The notes under the pieces are model-generated. The model saw only the letters and a list, made by a program, of their open reading frames with translations, made no database searches and was not told where the DNA came from. A stretch of DNA of 64,000 nt, from the NCBI RefSeq assembly GCF_000237925.1, contig NW_017386160.1:1-64000 (forward strand), in the 5' to 3' direction. Source of the stretch: Schistosoma mansoni. Its lineage: Eukaryota > Platyhelminthes > Trematoda > Strigeidida > Schistosomatidae. Both the position numbers and the translations under genes were made by a program. Below are positions 18,279 to 29,796 of the stretch, piece by piece; position 1 is the stretch's first letter; each line of letters begins with the position of its first letter.

Positions 18279-19847
18279 TCACCAATGTATAATGGACAAC
18301 ACATTTAGGCTGGAGATAGAACAATATATTTGATATGAATAAAAGGGATAATTTATGCAAGAATGGACTGATTTCGTTGGCTTATGCCCAGGTATTTGCG
18401 ATACTACCAGGGCTCCTTCGATCTTAACGTGCCCAGATTGATCTAAGGAGTACACTTCAAAAGGTGTCTTTATAACCCTTGTTGCCTTATTACCACTCAC
18501 AGTTTGTACAATCACTGACGACTGTCCCTCATTTAGCCCCAGCAACTTTAAACATCCTGACCTGATGAAGGTTACGTCAGAACCATTATCCAAAAGTGCG
18601 TACCCTACAACATCAGCGTTCCCCCATCTCAACCTCACGGGGATCATTCCCAGACACACGTGACTGTCTACTGGCCTATCTTGTCCACAATAGTTTACCG
18701 TAGCCAGTTTATCTTCTGATTTATTCTTTGCCGAACCATTATGCAACAGAGAGTGATGTCTCTTAGAGCATACGTCAATGGCGCAACGTCTCGTCACCTT
18801 GCATTCAATAGCCTTATTTCCTTGTTTAAGACATACGAAACAAATACCCTTACGTTTGACGTGCGACCAACGTTCTTCTGTCGTGAGAGCTAAGAACTGT
18901 GTACACTCGTAAACCGCATGATCCCCTGAGCACACACTACACTTAACACTTGCGATCGGCGCATTCCTCGGTCTCACTACTGAATGGTAACATGACTTAG
19001 TGATAACTCCCCCTCTTAGACGTTCAGCCAATCGTCTAAACCTACTCGAAGCGACTCTCGCTTTAGCTGCCACGAACTGAGTGAGTTCGGCGAATGTTGG
19101 CTCTCTGTCATCTTCCGTCAATCTACTTACCAGTTCGGCCCACTCCCTTTGCATAGGTTGAGGCAGAAATCTTACTACTCTCTCTAATGTAACCAACGAA
19201 TTCAAGTCGGCAATGTAGTTCATTTGCTCTAGAATCATGCTACAATTCTCCATTCTTATGGCTAAACTTGAGAGTTTTTCTGCGTCATGACAACCGTGCT
19301 TTACGTCATTGAATAAATCCTTCAACGTCTCTCCTGCTATAACATGAGCCTGACCGAACAATCGTTTCAAAATTTCTCTAGCTCTCTTATGCCCATCATT
19401 ATACTCCATCATTACACATCCTTCAGTGGCTGCCTTCGTCTTACCCTTGCAATAATGGAGCAAATATAGCAAACGTTGACTATCGTCAGATACTCTAGCC
19501 GCAACGTAAGTATCGTATTGTTTTATAAACTTCCAATATTCCTTCGGTTTTCCATCAAAATAACACAATTCAACTTTCGGTAGCTCCAACCCAACTATAG
19601 GAACCTTAGGTATTGTGCCCGTGACTGCATGCCCAAGTCTTTCCCCTTTATCTAAACTAAGATTCGTTACCTTATCTAACCTTACGTAACTATCACTATC
19701 ACTATAGTTCTCCTTAAATACATTAGAACCATGAGGCGTAAAGACATCAGAAAACACTTGCTTTGTACCAAGGGATTTGTCATTAACCTTGTCTTCATCC
19801 TCTCCGACCAGCTTAGGGATTGACTTCTTTGCACGATTAATGGACAT
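18279..19847 (-). CDS. BEL/Pao retrotransposon Gag-protease ORF, truncated after protease
   Basis: A 522-codon frame. From about residue 89: LPKVELCYFDGKPKEYWKF begins the BEL/Pao Gag domain (DUF1759-like). From about 300 come cysteine knuckles: CSVCSGDHAVYEC intact, then CFVCLKQGNKAIEC where the usual His is Asn. From about 400 is a retropepsin with YALLDNGSDVTFI, the BEL-type active site. Homology ends soon after ALVVSQIPGHKP and the last 30 residues are unrelated, so RT, RNase H and integrase are missing from this frame. Codon 1 lies 10 nt from a tandem-repeat leader. Closest known group: schistosome Pao/Sinbad-like elements (inference). The long open frame suggests recent insertion or recent decay. 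Confidence 0.88.
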   Translation of the reverse strand: MSINRAKKSIPKLVGEDEDKVNDKSLGTKQVFSDVFTPHGSNVFKENYSDSDSYVRLDKVTNLSLDKGERLGHAVTGTIPKVPIVGLELPKVELCYFDGKPKEYWKFIKQYDTYVAARVSDDSQRLLYLLHYCKGKTKAATEGCVMMEYNDGHKRAREILKRLFGQAHVIAGETLKDLFNDVKHGCHDAEKLSSLAIRMENCSMILEQMNYIADLNSLVTLERVVRFLPQPMQREWAELVSRLTEDDREPTFAELTQFVAAKARVASSRFRRLAERLRGGVITKSCYHSVVRPRNAPIASVKCSVCSGDHAVYECTQFLALTTEERWSHVKRKGICFVCLKQGNKAIECKVTRRCAIDVCSKRHHSLLHNGSAKNKSEDKLATVNYCGQDRPVDSHVCLGMIPVRLRWGNADVVGYALLDNGSDVTFIRSGCLKLLGLNEGQSSVIVQTVSGNKATRVIKTPFEVYSLDQSGHVKIEGALVVSQIPGHKPTKSVHSCINYPFYSYQIYCSISSLNVLSIIHW

Positions 19848-19857
19848 CTAGAATTAT

Positions 19858-20012
19858 CGACCAATTTTTGTTCAGAACTGAGCGCGGACCAAGCTGCTAA
19901 CCGACCAATATTTGTTCAGGACTGTCAACACGGACCAAGCTGCTAACCGACCAATATTTATTCGGAACTATGAGTTCTTCCAAGCAGCCAACCAATATTC
20001 GTATAGAACTGT
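19858..20012. repeat. 44-46 bp tandem repeat in the BEL/Pao leader
   Basis: About 3.5 units beginning (C)GACCAAT.TTTGTTCAG, starting at 19858, 19902 and 19948 with a degenerate one near 19986. Each carries CGGACCAAGCTGCTAAC. Directly upstream of the gag start (minus strand). Confidence 0.8.
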
Positions 20013-22134
20013 AAGATCCAAACCTAGATTCCAATAGGTCTGGATGTGGCCGAATAACCGAGGAACAGTTTTATACACTCGTGACCCAATCAAAAGCAGA
20101 ACAAGGTATTTTGGGTAACACGGTTCTAAAAGAATATTATCACCCGGTTATTCAACCAACAATTGATACAAAAATATTCAATCAAAAACACCAAAAGGCA
20201 ATCGCTAATCTATCCTTTCTGGATAGATCAAGTGAGATTTCGTTTGAGCAGCTATTTTATAACACAAAGTGTTTCAATTCCTGGGAAAGTGCTCTAAGTT
20301 ACAACCAAAAATGCATGATCCCAGTCAAAATTAAACCGCACAATCAAATAGCGAGCAGCCAATATGGCAGGTGCCAGAATAATAGCAATTAAAACAAACT
20401 AGATACAGCTCAGTAAGGAACATAGAGACTCAATAAAAAACGATAGTAAAACCAAGAAAATTGAACGTTACAGTCTTCATTAGCATCAAAAATGTTAACA
20501 GCATATACAAATAAAGAAAACGTAAGGAAGAAATCACAAGTGTATGCATGGAGGGATTTTCACTCGCAAAATGGATCCGACACTACTACACAACTCTCCC
20601 ACCAGAATCATCGTGACGTTGGTTCGATAATAACTGAGGTGTCAGGTAGCTGTTGGCCAAACGAACAAATAAAATCAGAACTCCGAGCCTATTATTAAAA
20701 TGGACACTATGTAGAAGAATATTTTCGGATTGCAATTTGTAATATAATCACGCAGCTCGGAATCGTTAGCGCTAAGAACTTCTGATATTTAAAAATCATC
20801 TAAAGCAACGATACATATTTACCACTGGCCAATTCACAATCAACACTTTACCTAGTTAAACATAAAGGTCCCAGGATATCGTTATTAAGCATTGCCGTGA
20901 TTTGACAATCATGTGGTATGATTGATAAAATTGATGAAACTATCAACAAAATCTGTTAACAAATTGACTTGTAATTATCATTAAATGGTGTTGTTCCCTC
21001 GTTATGTTCATCCACCACGGATGATTGCACTATGTTTCTCTACCGGTCGCTCATTCAGTAAATGTCTTAAAACCATATCAGTGTAATGTGGAGTTTAGCG
21101 ACACAATCATACATGCATATCATCAGTATAAGCAGTCGATCAAATCTCCTGCACACTGAGAATATCACTGTCCAATTTGCCCCGACACTGACTGAGGTTC
21201 AGGCCTATATCACAGACATGGTTTGGGAATGTACCCTTCTTCGTTACAAATTATGTTTTACCTGTTAATCACATGAGCATCACTTACTGCTTATCATCTT
21301 GTAAAAACCTATTTAGCTGAAAGCATCTTGCAACACCATGTCGTCTAATGACCATATATTAAATAAGTCGTTTTCTACCTTATGCTCAAATCCATGCTTG
21401 CAACCAACTTGTATGCACTATCAGCTGGTAGATAGTAATATAAATAACCTTGAGTCCAGAAAGTGTGTCTCACAAATACACTCATGTTTGACGAATCGCT
21501 CTTAGCTATCCGTCGGAAATGCGCACAATGATCACCATTTTCTCGTAAAGGAATGTTTGATGATCATTCATATGTATTAGTAATTGTATTAAATTTTGTC
21601 ACTGTCAAGTAATATTGAGGTCGAGGAAATTTCCCCGTAACTAAATAGACCGTATCAAACTTAACAAATTAACTGCAAAAACAGGTAGAAAATTTTTCTC
21701 CATGGTTTTACTTTTGTTCTTTCAGTTAGCCTTCTAATGCAAATGCAATTGGAAATCAGTTCATATGGACAGCTTACTGGCATAAACGTTATTAGACTTC
21801 CTGATTTAAATAAAAAATAATGACAATACTAACACTTCTACAATACCTATTGTTTTTAATACATGCTCGGCTTTAAAAGTCGTGTGGTTCGGGTTCAATG
21901 CCACAACAGGTTCTTCGTAAGAGTGGTGTAGAGGACGTCTTACGGAATGAACACAAATAAATACAAATGTACAAGTAGCTAGGTGCTTGCCAATTTTCTC
22001 ATTTAGGTAAACTAGTCAGGTACAACACAATTATTATAATTCATGTGGTGCACTAGTCTTTCATAAAAGAAAGCGGGGTCTGTACTTACAGATCCATTTT
22101 TACGCATTATTAGTTGACTAGGTAGGGTTAAATT
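20013..22134. other. Unassigned; possible BEL/Pao LTR or leader at the left
   Basis: On the minus strand GTGTATAAAACTGTTCCTC (about 20066-20085) looks like a TATA box upstream of the gag leader, as in an LTR promoter, but I found no matching second LTR. No domain is seen in the 60-100 codon frames. Beyond 20.8 kb nothing is recognised. Confidence 0.3.
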
Positions 22135-22500
22135 AGTTCATTAAACGAGCTGTGCAGTTGAGCATTGAAAGTCTTCCTTGATTGTAGACAATATGTCTAA
22201 TAAAACTGAAGCTAAGAGCTTGTTCCATCTTGGTTGTGCCATCAGCACGATTTTTAGTTGTTCATGGGGTTGATGAGTGTCCAAAGTATAGTGCTGGAAT
22301 CTTCTAGTAAACTCTCTTAAAATCATTGGTGAAAAACATTTGTTTCCTTATAGCGTAAGCAAAAATTCGTGCAAATGTGGGATGCGGTAACGATCAGGCA
22401 ACGTCACGTTTTTCAACAACCTGTGATCACTGAAAACTCGCCAATCCTGATGATTCGTAGTTACCATCTGAAGTCCGAATTCCTGTCAGTGAAACACTCA
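22135..22500 (-). pseudogene. Gypsy-type Pol remnant: RT start fused to integrase end
   Basis: The minus strand reads FSDHRLLKNVTLPDRYRIPH, the D(Y)R.LN..T..DRYPIPH opening of gypsy RT. After one stop it continues HEQLKIVLMAQPRW and LLDILSTIKEDFQCSTAQLV, the integrase C-terminal region. Everything between RT motif 1 and the end of integrase is deleted. Same orientation as the gag piece at 24.6-25.1 kb. Confidence 0.75.
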
Positions 22501-23689
22501 GTACAGTAACTGTTCAACTGATAATGGAAATAATAGTCATAACATTTATATAACTGACCAGGCAGTGAACGTCGATATATTCGAACCTTAAAAACCATTA
22601 CAAGTATGTTTAGCGAAATTCTATTCTCTCCAAATTACGAAGAAGCTAAAACAAACCACAAAACTTGAAAATAAACGTCTGGAATATGTCACACGTATGT
22701 CAGGTGTAAGAAGTAATCCGAATTGTAAATGGCCACTTGTTCGTACACATAGACCTGATGGCCTTCTCGGTCCGGCTCTCAATACGTACACTATGCCCCT
22801 ATCAGATGTTATAGGCAGTAACAATCGTGATACATTTTTGTAACCCCAACAGCTTTTTAGCCAGCAACGGTGAATACATTGCAAATAATGTCAAAGTTAT
22901 TGAAGCTTCTTCCTCTCGCAACTCAATACTTATCGTAGACAGTCCTACCAGTATTCATGGAACTAAAAATTGTATTATGTAGTCTAGCCTGCTTTACTGT
23001 GATATCTCTCAGTTTCTTATTCATCCCTTTAACGTTCGACATTAGGCCGATATAAAAAGTTAGTTGAAACATTAGAACTTTGTGGACGGGTCCAAGTCCG
23101 AAAACCAACTAGAAGGAATAATATACGTGATTTATTATTTGCAATCAACACATACTCTAAGTGCACATCAGCCATGAGTTTTTTATGAGTGATCATAGCG
23201 TTGTATTGAGTGTTATTCGTTCTCCAAACAGTACAGAATCGTACTCTAATAATGCGATAATGTACCGGAGCAGACAGTTTGATCGACAAACCTGGAAACG
23301 CACCACAACCCTTATTCGATATTTACCATGGGAACCTTAATTTACCACAAACAACATTGACACTGCACTTTCCCATTTATATTACAACCTGATATATTGC
23401 CTTGACTGCACTGCTGCAGCAATTCGGGAAGTGGCTTATAAAGCTAACGGGTGCTAGAGTACATTTAGAAACCTCTTAAATAAACCCAACAAAATTCAAA
23501 CACCGCTACTACAAGCATCATGATGTTGATGCACTTCAGAGTATACTTTACCTGATCGACGAAAATGTTTCATCTAAACTCAAGTATCATGAATATAGAA
23601 AATAAAGCCCTAGGTAGTAAAAGCCCAGAGTTATTAATAATTTGGCTTTTCAAACATCGTATGAAGTAAAATTCTTTTGGCACAAGTCA
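22501..23689. other. Unassigned
   Basis: Three minus-strand frames of 60-90 codons show no domain. Probably decayed retroelement DNA between the gypsy pieces. Confidence 0.3.
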
Positions 23690-24340
23690 ATTCTTAATAG
23701 CTGACAGAAACACTGTTAGCGATCCTGATACTATTTTTGAACTATTCAGTCAGCATTTCTCGCAACGCTACAACAATGAAACCGAAACCTCTATCAATCC
23801 ATTTCAAATGCTGACATCTAGACATTCATCCAGAACTGATCAAAGAAAGCTATATTTAGGCAGTATTCCAAGAAGAAGTAAACTAGTTTTACGAATGAAC
23901 TGTCTCGTGGAACATGCCACTTAATGTTGATAAAAGTGGATTCATCCACATTGGCTGCTGTTTTAACCTAAATCTGGCTATACACAAACATACACTGAGA
24001 CCTCTCAATACTGCTCGTGACTTGGATTTGAGATACAGCAACAGTTTGATTTTTTCCGAGCACATTGCATCTCACGTATCCAAAGCTAGAAAGTTCATTG
24101 AATTCATAGTGATAAACTTCAATAATATCGAATCGACATTATTATTATATGAAAATGTATCTTACCCATTCTTGAATATGGTATTTTAGTTTACTGTAAT
24201 TGCAGGCATAATGATCCGATCAAAATTGAAAGTGTTCAAAGAAGGTTCACTGAAGCTGTTTCAAGGCATTCCGACAGCAAGGATTGTCACCAAAGATTTC
24301 AACAAGTCAGATTAAAATGTCTCTGTATCAGGCGTCGAGA
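23690..24340 (+). pseudogene. CR1-like LINE reverse transcriptase C-terminal fragment
   Basis: Reads VDKSGFIHIGCC, LRPLNTARDLDLRYSNSL, FSEHIASHVSKARK and IVINFNNIESTLLLYE. This is the post-catalytic thumb region of CR1/Perere-type ORF2 (KS..MH.G, RDLG....L.F..H, A.K....I.R.F). It continues in another frame as IESVQRRFTEAVSRHSD. Several stops and frame changes. It splits the gypsy remnants on the other strand. Confidence 0.75.
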
Positions 24341-24619
24341 TTGAATTATCACAGTCGTTTGGATGTACCATAATAACACATATAACAGGCTGCGCTGAAT
24401 GTTCGTATGGGCGTTATTAGTCTTCTTAGGGTATAACCAATAACAGCAGTAACACTATTATCTGGTCGATACGTTTCACAACAGGGAAATAGACGCAAAA
24501 TGTTCGCAAGATGTAACACAGTTCCTGGCTTTGACGCCATATTTTCTGTGCTACCAAAGGATGTGGTCGTCATATTCACTCGTTCCTATGCTGTGTTGGT
24601 TCTTACTCCTCCTAGAATT

Positions 24620-25055
24620 GGATCAGGATTCTCGAGATGTGACATTATAAATCAATAATTGTAATGCATCTAGCTTGTCAACGAGGCTAACAACCGTGCG
24701 TGCATGATGTGTACGTAGGTCACTTAATTCAACAATTAACGACGCTTTGGTGAAGGTTCTCACGTTACTCGGAGTATTTGATATAATCCGTACGAAATGT
24801 GTCGTACCACGTGTTACTTCAAAAGTCTTATCAGCCATGCCAGCCAGATTCTCCAAATCTAAAGGTTGGAAGGAAGCACAGAAACTTGGCCTTACTGACG
24901 TTGGTAAGCGCTGAAGCCGAATTTCCTTCAGAGAAGCATCATCAACTACATAAGGTTCAATCAAGTGCGTCATCTGGTATAATAATTAAGACGCTGTCTT
25001 GTCATCTAACTCGCATTCATATAGGAACTGTTGCATCTACTTTTATCCGATACTG
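24620..25055 (-). pseudogene. Gypsy-type Gag fragment
   Basis: The minus strand reads DDKTAS, a stop, LLYQMTHLIEPY, ASLKEIRLQRLPTSVRPSF, then LENLAGMADKTFEVTRG. This is the L.ELFLQRLP..V......L..LA..AD...E pattern of Gag in gypsy elements of flukes and other metazoans. Confidence 0.75.
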
Positions 25056-26166
25056 AGGTACGTTGCATGACGGTCTGCTTTAACCGATCATGGGCTCCAA
25101 CGTGGGAACATTGCCTATAGAACCCGATGTCTAAGATACCACTGCGGTTGGCAGGAATCTAAGCACTAAAGAAGATTTTGAAGCCTGTGAACACGTATTA
25201 CTACAACTAAACTGCACATCCATCTGTGAAAACTACAAACGTGGGTCTCATCTTCTGAATGGTGTCACACATATGAGGTGTAGAGCGTTGAATCGCTACC
25301 TCGGTTAAAATCTTCCAATTCGAATGAATGCATGGTAAATATGCAGAAAGCAATCGTCAACAAGAGCAAAAAAGCACAGAAATGTTAATAGGTGGACTCA
25401 AAGTTATACTTTCGAGAGAAATGCAAGTGCTCACCAGATGAGCGACGGTTCCCAGTAAAAGAGCTAGTTCAAGAAATAACAATGAACATAGTTACTAATG
25501 ATATGCAAAAACGATCAACACTACAAACCGAGGCGTTTTTTATGGGTAAAGTAACACTGTAATAAATGTCATTTAAAACAAAATGGTAACAATTTTTATG
25601 AAATAAATGTGACTCGCAAGCTCCTAAGAAAACAACCGCGAATAAGTACATTTAAGTAACGAAGGTTCATCTCCACGTTGTGGTATCGACGGTGTGATGG
25701 AAAAGATTAGATCCAATGGTATTATTCAATAATAATCCCGATCAAAACTCCAATGTAGTGTATAGTTATGATAGTTGTTATAGTCTTCCATCACAAACTG
25801 TAAGCCAATAGAGTAGAAGAGCAGACGACAGAGACAGTGTTTATTTTCTTTAGTAGCAGTGATATGATGTTAATGTAACCAAGAGTGTCCTTTTGGAATT
25901 GATAAAGAGAAATGATGGACATTGAATATGAAGTTGATTATATATCAAGTGTCGAAAATAAAGACAAATGTGATCTTTATTCTGTCGCTACTCAAATAAT
26001 TGAATGTACATTTACTTTACTTTCAACTATTTATCCACTAGAGTCAGTGCAGTAACATGTCTAGAATATCCGGAAAACCTGAAAAAATATTGTAACATAG
26101 AAAGCGTATCTAAAATATTATTGGGTTTTCATTCTTGAACATTGGGAAGATATTGGACACTAGCAA
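25056..26166. other. Upstream of LIN7
   Basis: No coding feature or repeat recognised. It should contain the LIN7 promoter and any 5' UTR exons. Confidence 0.4.
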
Positions 26167-26194
26167 ATGGCGGAATCATTAAGTTTGCAAAGAG
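26167..26194 (+). CDS. LIN7: LIN7 exon 1 (28 nt)
   Basis: ATG at 26167. Encodes MAESLSLQR plus one base. Followed by a 33-nt intron (GTATAT...TATTAG). Confidence 0.9.
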
Positions 26195-27978
26195 GTATAT
26201 TGTAAATTGTTTATATTCACATATTAGATATTAATAGAGTATTGGAGTTATTGGAAATACTTCAGAGATGTCCCGAAATACAACCATCAAAGTTAGCAGC
26301 TCTACAGCGTATACTGCAGTCAGACTTTTGCGACATGATTCGTGAAGTTTATGAACATATATACACAACTGTTGATATTAATGGGTCAGAAGAGGTTAGT
26401 ATTGTTTTTGCTGTATTGTGGGTTTCACACAAAGATAATGCTCTAAGCCTCAATTCTTACTCAACTTTTTCGTTAATGCCACTGCCAACAATTTTCGTGT
26501 AAACAGTGATGATCTAGAATAAGTGTTTTCATTGCGAATTGACACAAAATGTAATGCCGAAGTGCCATTTAACTGTGGACTAGTGTACTTCGCGTCAAAA
26601 TCCAGGACTTCTTTTCCTTAATCCGATTTTTCGCCTGTGAATCTTCAACTAACTGAGTGACTGAAGCTTGTTGTACAGTTTGCTTCTTTCTACTCTGTGG
26701 ATGTAAAACATGGTCATTAGGAATAGAGGATATCGGTTGATTGTAGGTATCTTCAGAGCGTTGCTCGTGTATTTTAAGGCCATGGAGTAGACAATTTCTG
26801 GGTTAGTAATAGGGTACTAGGTAAGGATGGCAAATTGATTTGAGAGGTAGTAAGTCTTCAACTGAGGTAGTTGAAACATGGTACGGTTAAAGATAGGCAG
26901 ATTCCGCTCTCCGTCTCTAGATGCTCTCACATCTTCACGCGTAAACAGCCACTGCCAGGGAAGTACTACTCACGGGTGGCGAGAGGTGTAGACTACCTGG
27001 TTGATGTACGCCTGATTATCGTAATCAGTGGTTATAGACTTTAGATGACATGGTTCGAAATCGTTTGTAGTAGCGCAGGTGTATCCACTTTTTATATCCC
27101 CTAGGTTCCTATTTTCTGAATTCCTCATTGTTCTTTCATTTGTATTCTCTGAAATGATATCTCCGATGCCTAATCTTTAGTATTATCGATGATACCGTTA
27201 CTACCTCTACTATTTTGTGATATGACCTGACAATTTCTTCTCGGTGGTCTAATGGAGTATAGCAATGCGAACCAATTCACATGCATACTAAGTTTCACGT
27301 AGTAACTGACCTACTTTTATTCTTCATTTTATTTAAATTCTTATTAGGTGAAAGCAAGTGCAACAGCTAAAGCTACTGTTGCAGCTTTTGCCGCAAGTGA
27401 GGGACACGCTCATCCACGTGTTATAGAACTACCAAAAACTAATGAAGGTCTAGGTTTCAATGTTATGGGTGGTAAAGAACAAAACTCACCTATTTACATA
27501 AGTCGGATTATTCCTGGTGGTGTTGCAGATCGTCATGGTGGTTTAAAACGTGGTGATCAGTTGCTTTCAGTTAATGGAATTTCTGTGGAGAGTGAACATC
27601 ATGAAAGAGCTGTTGAACTTTTGAAATTAGCACAAGGTGATGTGCCGTATATTTTAAGATGTTTTTTCTGTGTTAATTCATGTCGTTTTTTGTTAGTTTT
27701 ATGTTACTGTCCTTATCTAATAATCACGTTTTCACAATGCTAGAACATTCATCTATATATACTTGTTCTAATTCACATTATGTGTAGTATTTAATATACT
27801 CATAATCACTTGTTATACAGTGTGTTTTAAGTTTGAACCATCATATGAAACAAGTTGTAATAATCTTCTTTCCGTTATAGGTACTGTGAAACTTGTCGTA
27901 AGGTATACACCACGTATTCTTGAAGAGATGGAAGCACGCTTTGACAAACAGAAAGCTCGACGTCGACAACTTAATTAA
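26167..27978 (+). CDS. LIN7: LIN7 (Veli/MALS) L27-PDZ scaffold protein, complete, four exons
   Basis: LIN7 works with CASK and Mint (LIN-2/LIN-7/LIN-10) to place receptors and channels at cell junctions and synapses. Exons 26167-26194, 26228-26394, 27348-27636 and 27881-27978 join in frame and give 193 aa. Seen: [19 protein letters not shown] and [19 protein letters not shown] (L27 domain, residues about 10-65); [20 protein letters not shown]; the PDZ carboxylate-binding loop [10 protein letters not shown] with [17 protein letters not shown] and [11 protein letters not shown] (about 90-170); and the C-terminal basic tail KARRRQLN. Conservation with vertebrate LIN7 is very high in the PDZ. Introns are 33, 953 and 244 nt; the second holds repeat fragments. 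Confidence 0.97.
26228..26394 (+). CDS. LIN7: LIN7 exon 2 (L27 domain)
   Basis: Encodes [17 protein letters not shown] through DINGSEE. Donor GTTAGT, phase 0. Confidence 0.95.
26870..26995 (+). mobile_element. Family A 5' fragment in LIN7 intron 2
   Basis: Contains CCGCTCTCCGTCTCTAGATG, CTCACATCTTCACGCGTAAA and GCCAGGGAAGTACTACTCAC, matching the 5' 125 bp of family A. It runs straight into family C text. Confidence 0.6.
26996..27310 (+). repeat. Dispersed repeat family C, copy 2
   Basis: Shares GGTGTATCCACTTTTTATAT, GAATTCCTCATTGTTCTTTC and the CTACCTCTACTATT section with 1-307. Confidence 0.6.
27348..27636 (+). CDS. LIN7: LIN7 exon 3 (PDZ domain)
   Basis: Acceptor CTTATTAG. Encodes [11 protein letters not shown] through LLKLAQ. 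The reading frame stays open past the donor (GTGATG) for 35 codons, but the next exon matches LIN7 and the read-through does not. Confidence 0.96.
27881..27978 (+). CDS. LIN7: LIN7 exon 4
   Basis: Acceptor CCGTTATAG. Encodes [20 protein letters not shown] and a basic tail, with TAA at 27976-27978. Confidence 0.96.
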
Positions 27979-29796
27979 CAGAAATTTAGAGACGTGTGTG
28001 CATAATGCTGTGCTGTTATAATTCACTAAATTATTTAGACTAACATACTTCCATTATACAGCACAGATTAAGTTTTCGAACTCTTTTTTCCCCAACTCTT
28101 TACATCCTCATTAGAATCTGTAAATAATTTGTTGTTTATATTAGTTTTTGAACATTTCGTCGATTTTGAATTCTTTATTGTAATTTGCTTTATCATGCTG
28201 TAGTCATATAGACAAAATATTTAATTTTTATGCAACAATAATTTTGATGACTTAGAATATAATTTTTGTCAAACTATAATTCAGTCATTAATCCATTTAT
28301 TTATCTATGAAATTAAGACTTAAGTAGGTTTGTAAGCATGATCACTTGGTTTTTGAAGAATTATGCTGACCGGTTGTTGTTTATAAACTTCTATTAACAT
28401 TTAATCATGGGGATTTCGTGGGTTATGTTGAGACATGTACGTGTACGGTATACAATCACTTGAGTTGTGAGAAAATAGCAGTGGTAGAAATTCCACTGAA
28501 TATATGTTTGTAGCCTAACAACTATTGTTTGTAGAAGTAAGTACTAGATTTGAGACACAATAGAGGTAATGAGATACGAAAGATCCATTAAGCGTTGAAG
28601 TGAGACTGTGTGTAGTTGAGTATCATTCTAGGTAAGGATACGTCATATAAGTGTAGAAAGACAAGAAATTAACGAAATAAGACTACATTTGAGGCGAAGA
28701 AAATAAGATCAAATAACGTAGTTTTGAATGATACCTAACTCTATATTTAAATTAAGGTAGAATAAGTGCAGGCGGAGTTTTCGTGATCGAGAATAAATGC
28801 AACTAAAAGTTTATCATGTTTGAGTCCTCGGTTACCTCAAAAATAAATAGGTGCCTTCAGGTGTAGATGAACATTCGAAAAATCTGAATTGCTCATTATT
28901 AGTTGTCAACTCGCAAATTAGTCAGACATTTAAAGTTGTATATGATTTATTCGAACAGGCTTTTCCTTATTCAGCGAAGGCAATTAGTAAAATGTTAACT
29001 TTATTGATTTTTAAGGCATCAAATGTTTGAATTTACTCACTGGAAATGACCGCTTGGACGTTCACAATACATACGACCGATAACCCCCCAAAACAAAACT
29101 GACTAACGTCATGTCACCTTGTCTGTGAATTGTAATACCAATTCACAAATAAAAGTGCTTTTTCTCCCAATACGTACAAACTGTTTATTCAGCTTTAAAT
29201 CCTTTCTTTATATTTTCTCTGGAGTCTACGACAAGGTGCACTTTCAACTCCGTTTATAAACTACGATATTCGCGTAGTTTTAATGACGTCTGAGTAATTC
29301 ATTCCTTTTGTATTCTTCATGGGAGTGACCGATTTAGTAGAACTGTGCATACTAATTCAGAGACACCTACATGTCAAATTACGATATATACATTGAATTT
29401 TCTGAGGATCCTTTGACCATTGAATAGGTGATCTCAAAAGAGCGAAGAACTTTCCTGTATGCTTGAAAAAAGTTCTTATTTTGAAAAAAAGGTCAATCAC
29501 ATTCAGTCTAACTGACTTTTAATTATTTTTGTATTCTTAAAGTTATGCTCAGAATATATTTACTCTTTAGGTGCAATTAGAGAGGTTATGACAATTTACA
29601 GAAAACAAAAATCCACACGGCACATGTAGCTTTATAGTCTTCATTCATTTCAAATACTCAAAAGTCAAGAATTGAATATACTGAAGGTTGTAATAAAATA
29701 TGAAATTAGTTATTTGTAAAAATTTAAGGGATAAAATCAAATTGTCCATCTTATTACTCGATTGTGACCAATTATACGAACAAAGAATATTGTCAA
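27979..29796. other. LIN7 3' flank, repeat-poor
   Basis: AT-rich DNA holding the LIN7 3' UTR (no clear AATAAA within 300 bp of the stop). No repeat family of this window is visible over 1.8 kb, the longest repeat-free non-coding stretch before 57 kb. Confidence 0.4.

Noticed and set aside
22923-23289. Two overlapping minus-strand frames
   Set aside because: They overlap in different frames, with no known domain and no splice signals that join them.
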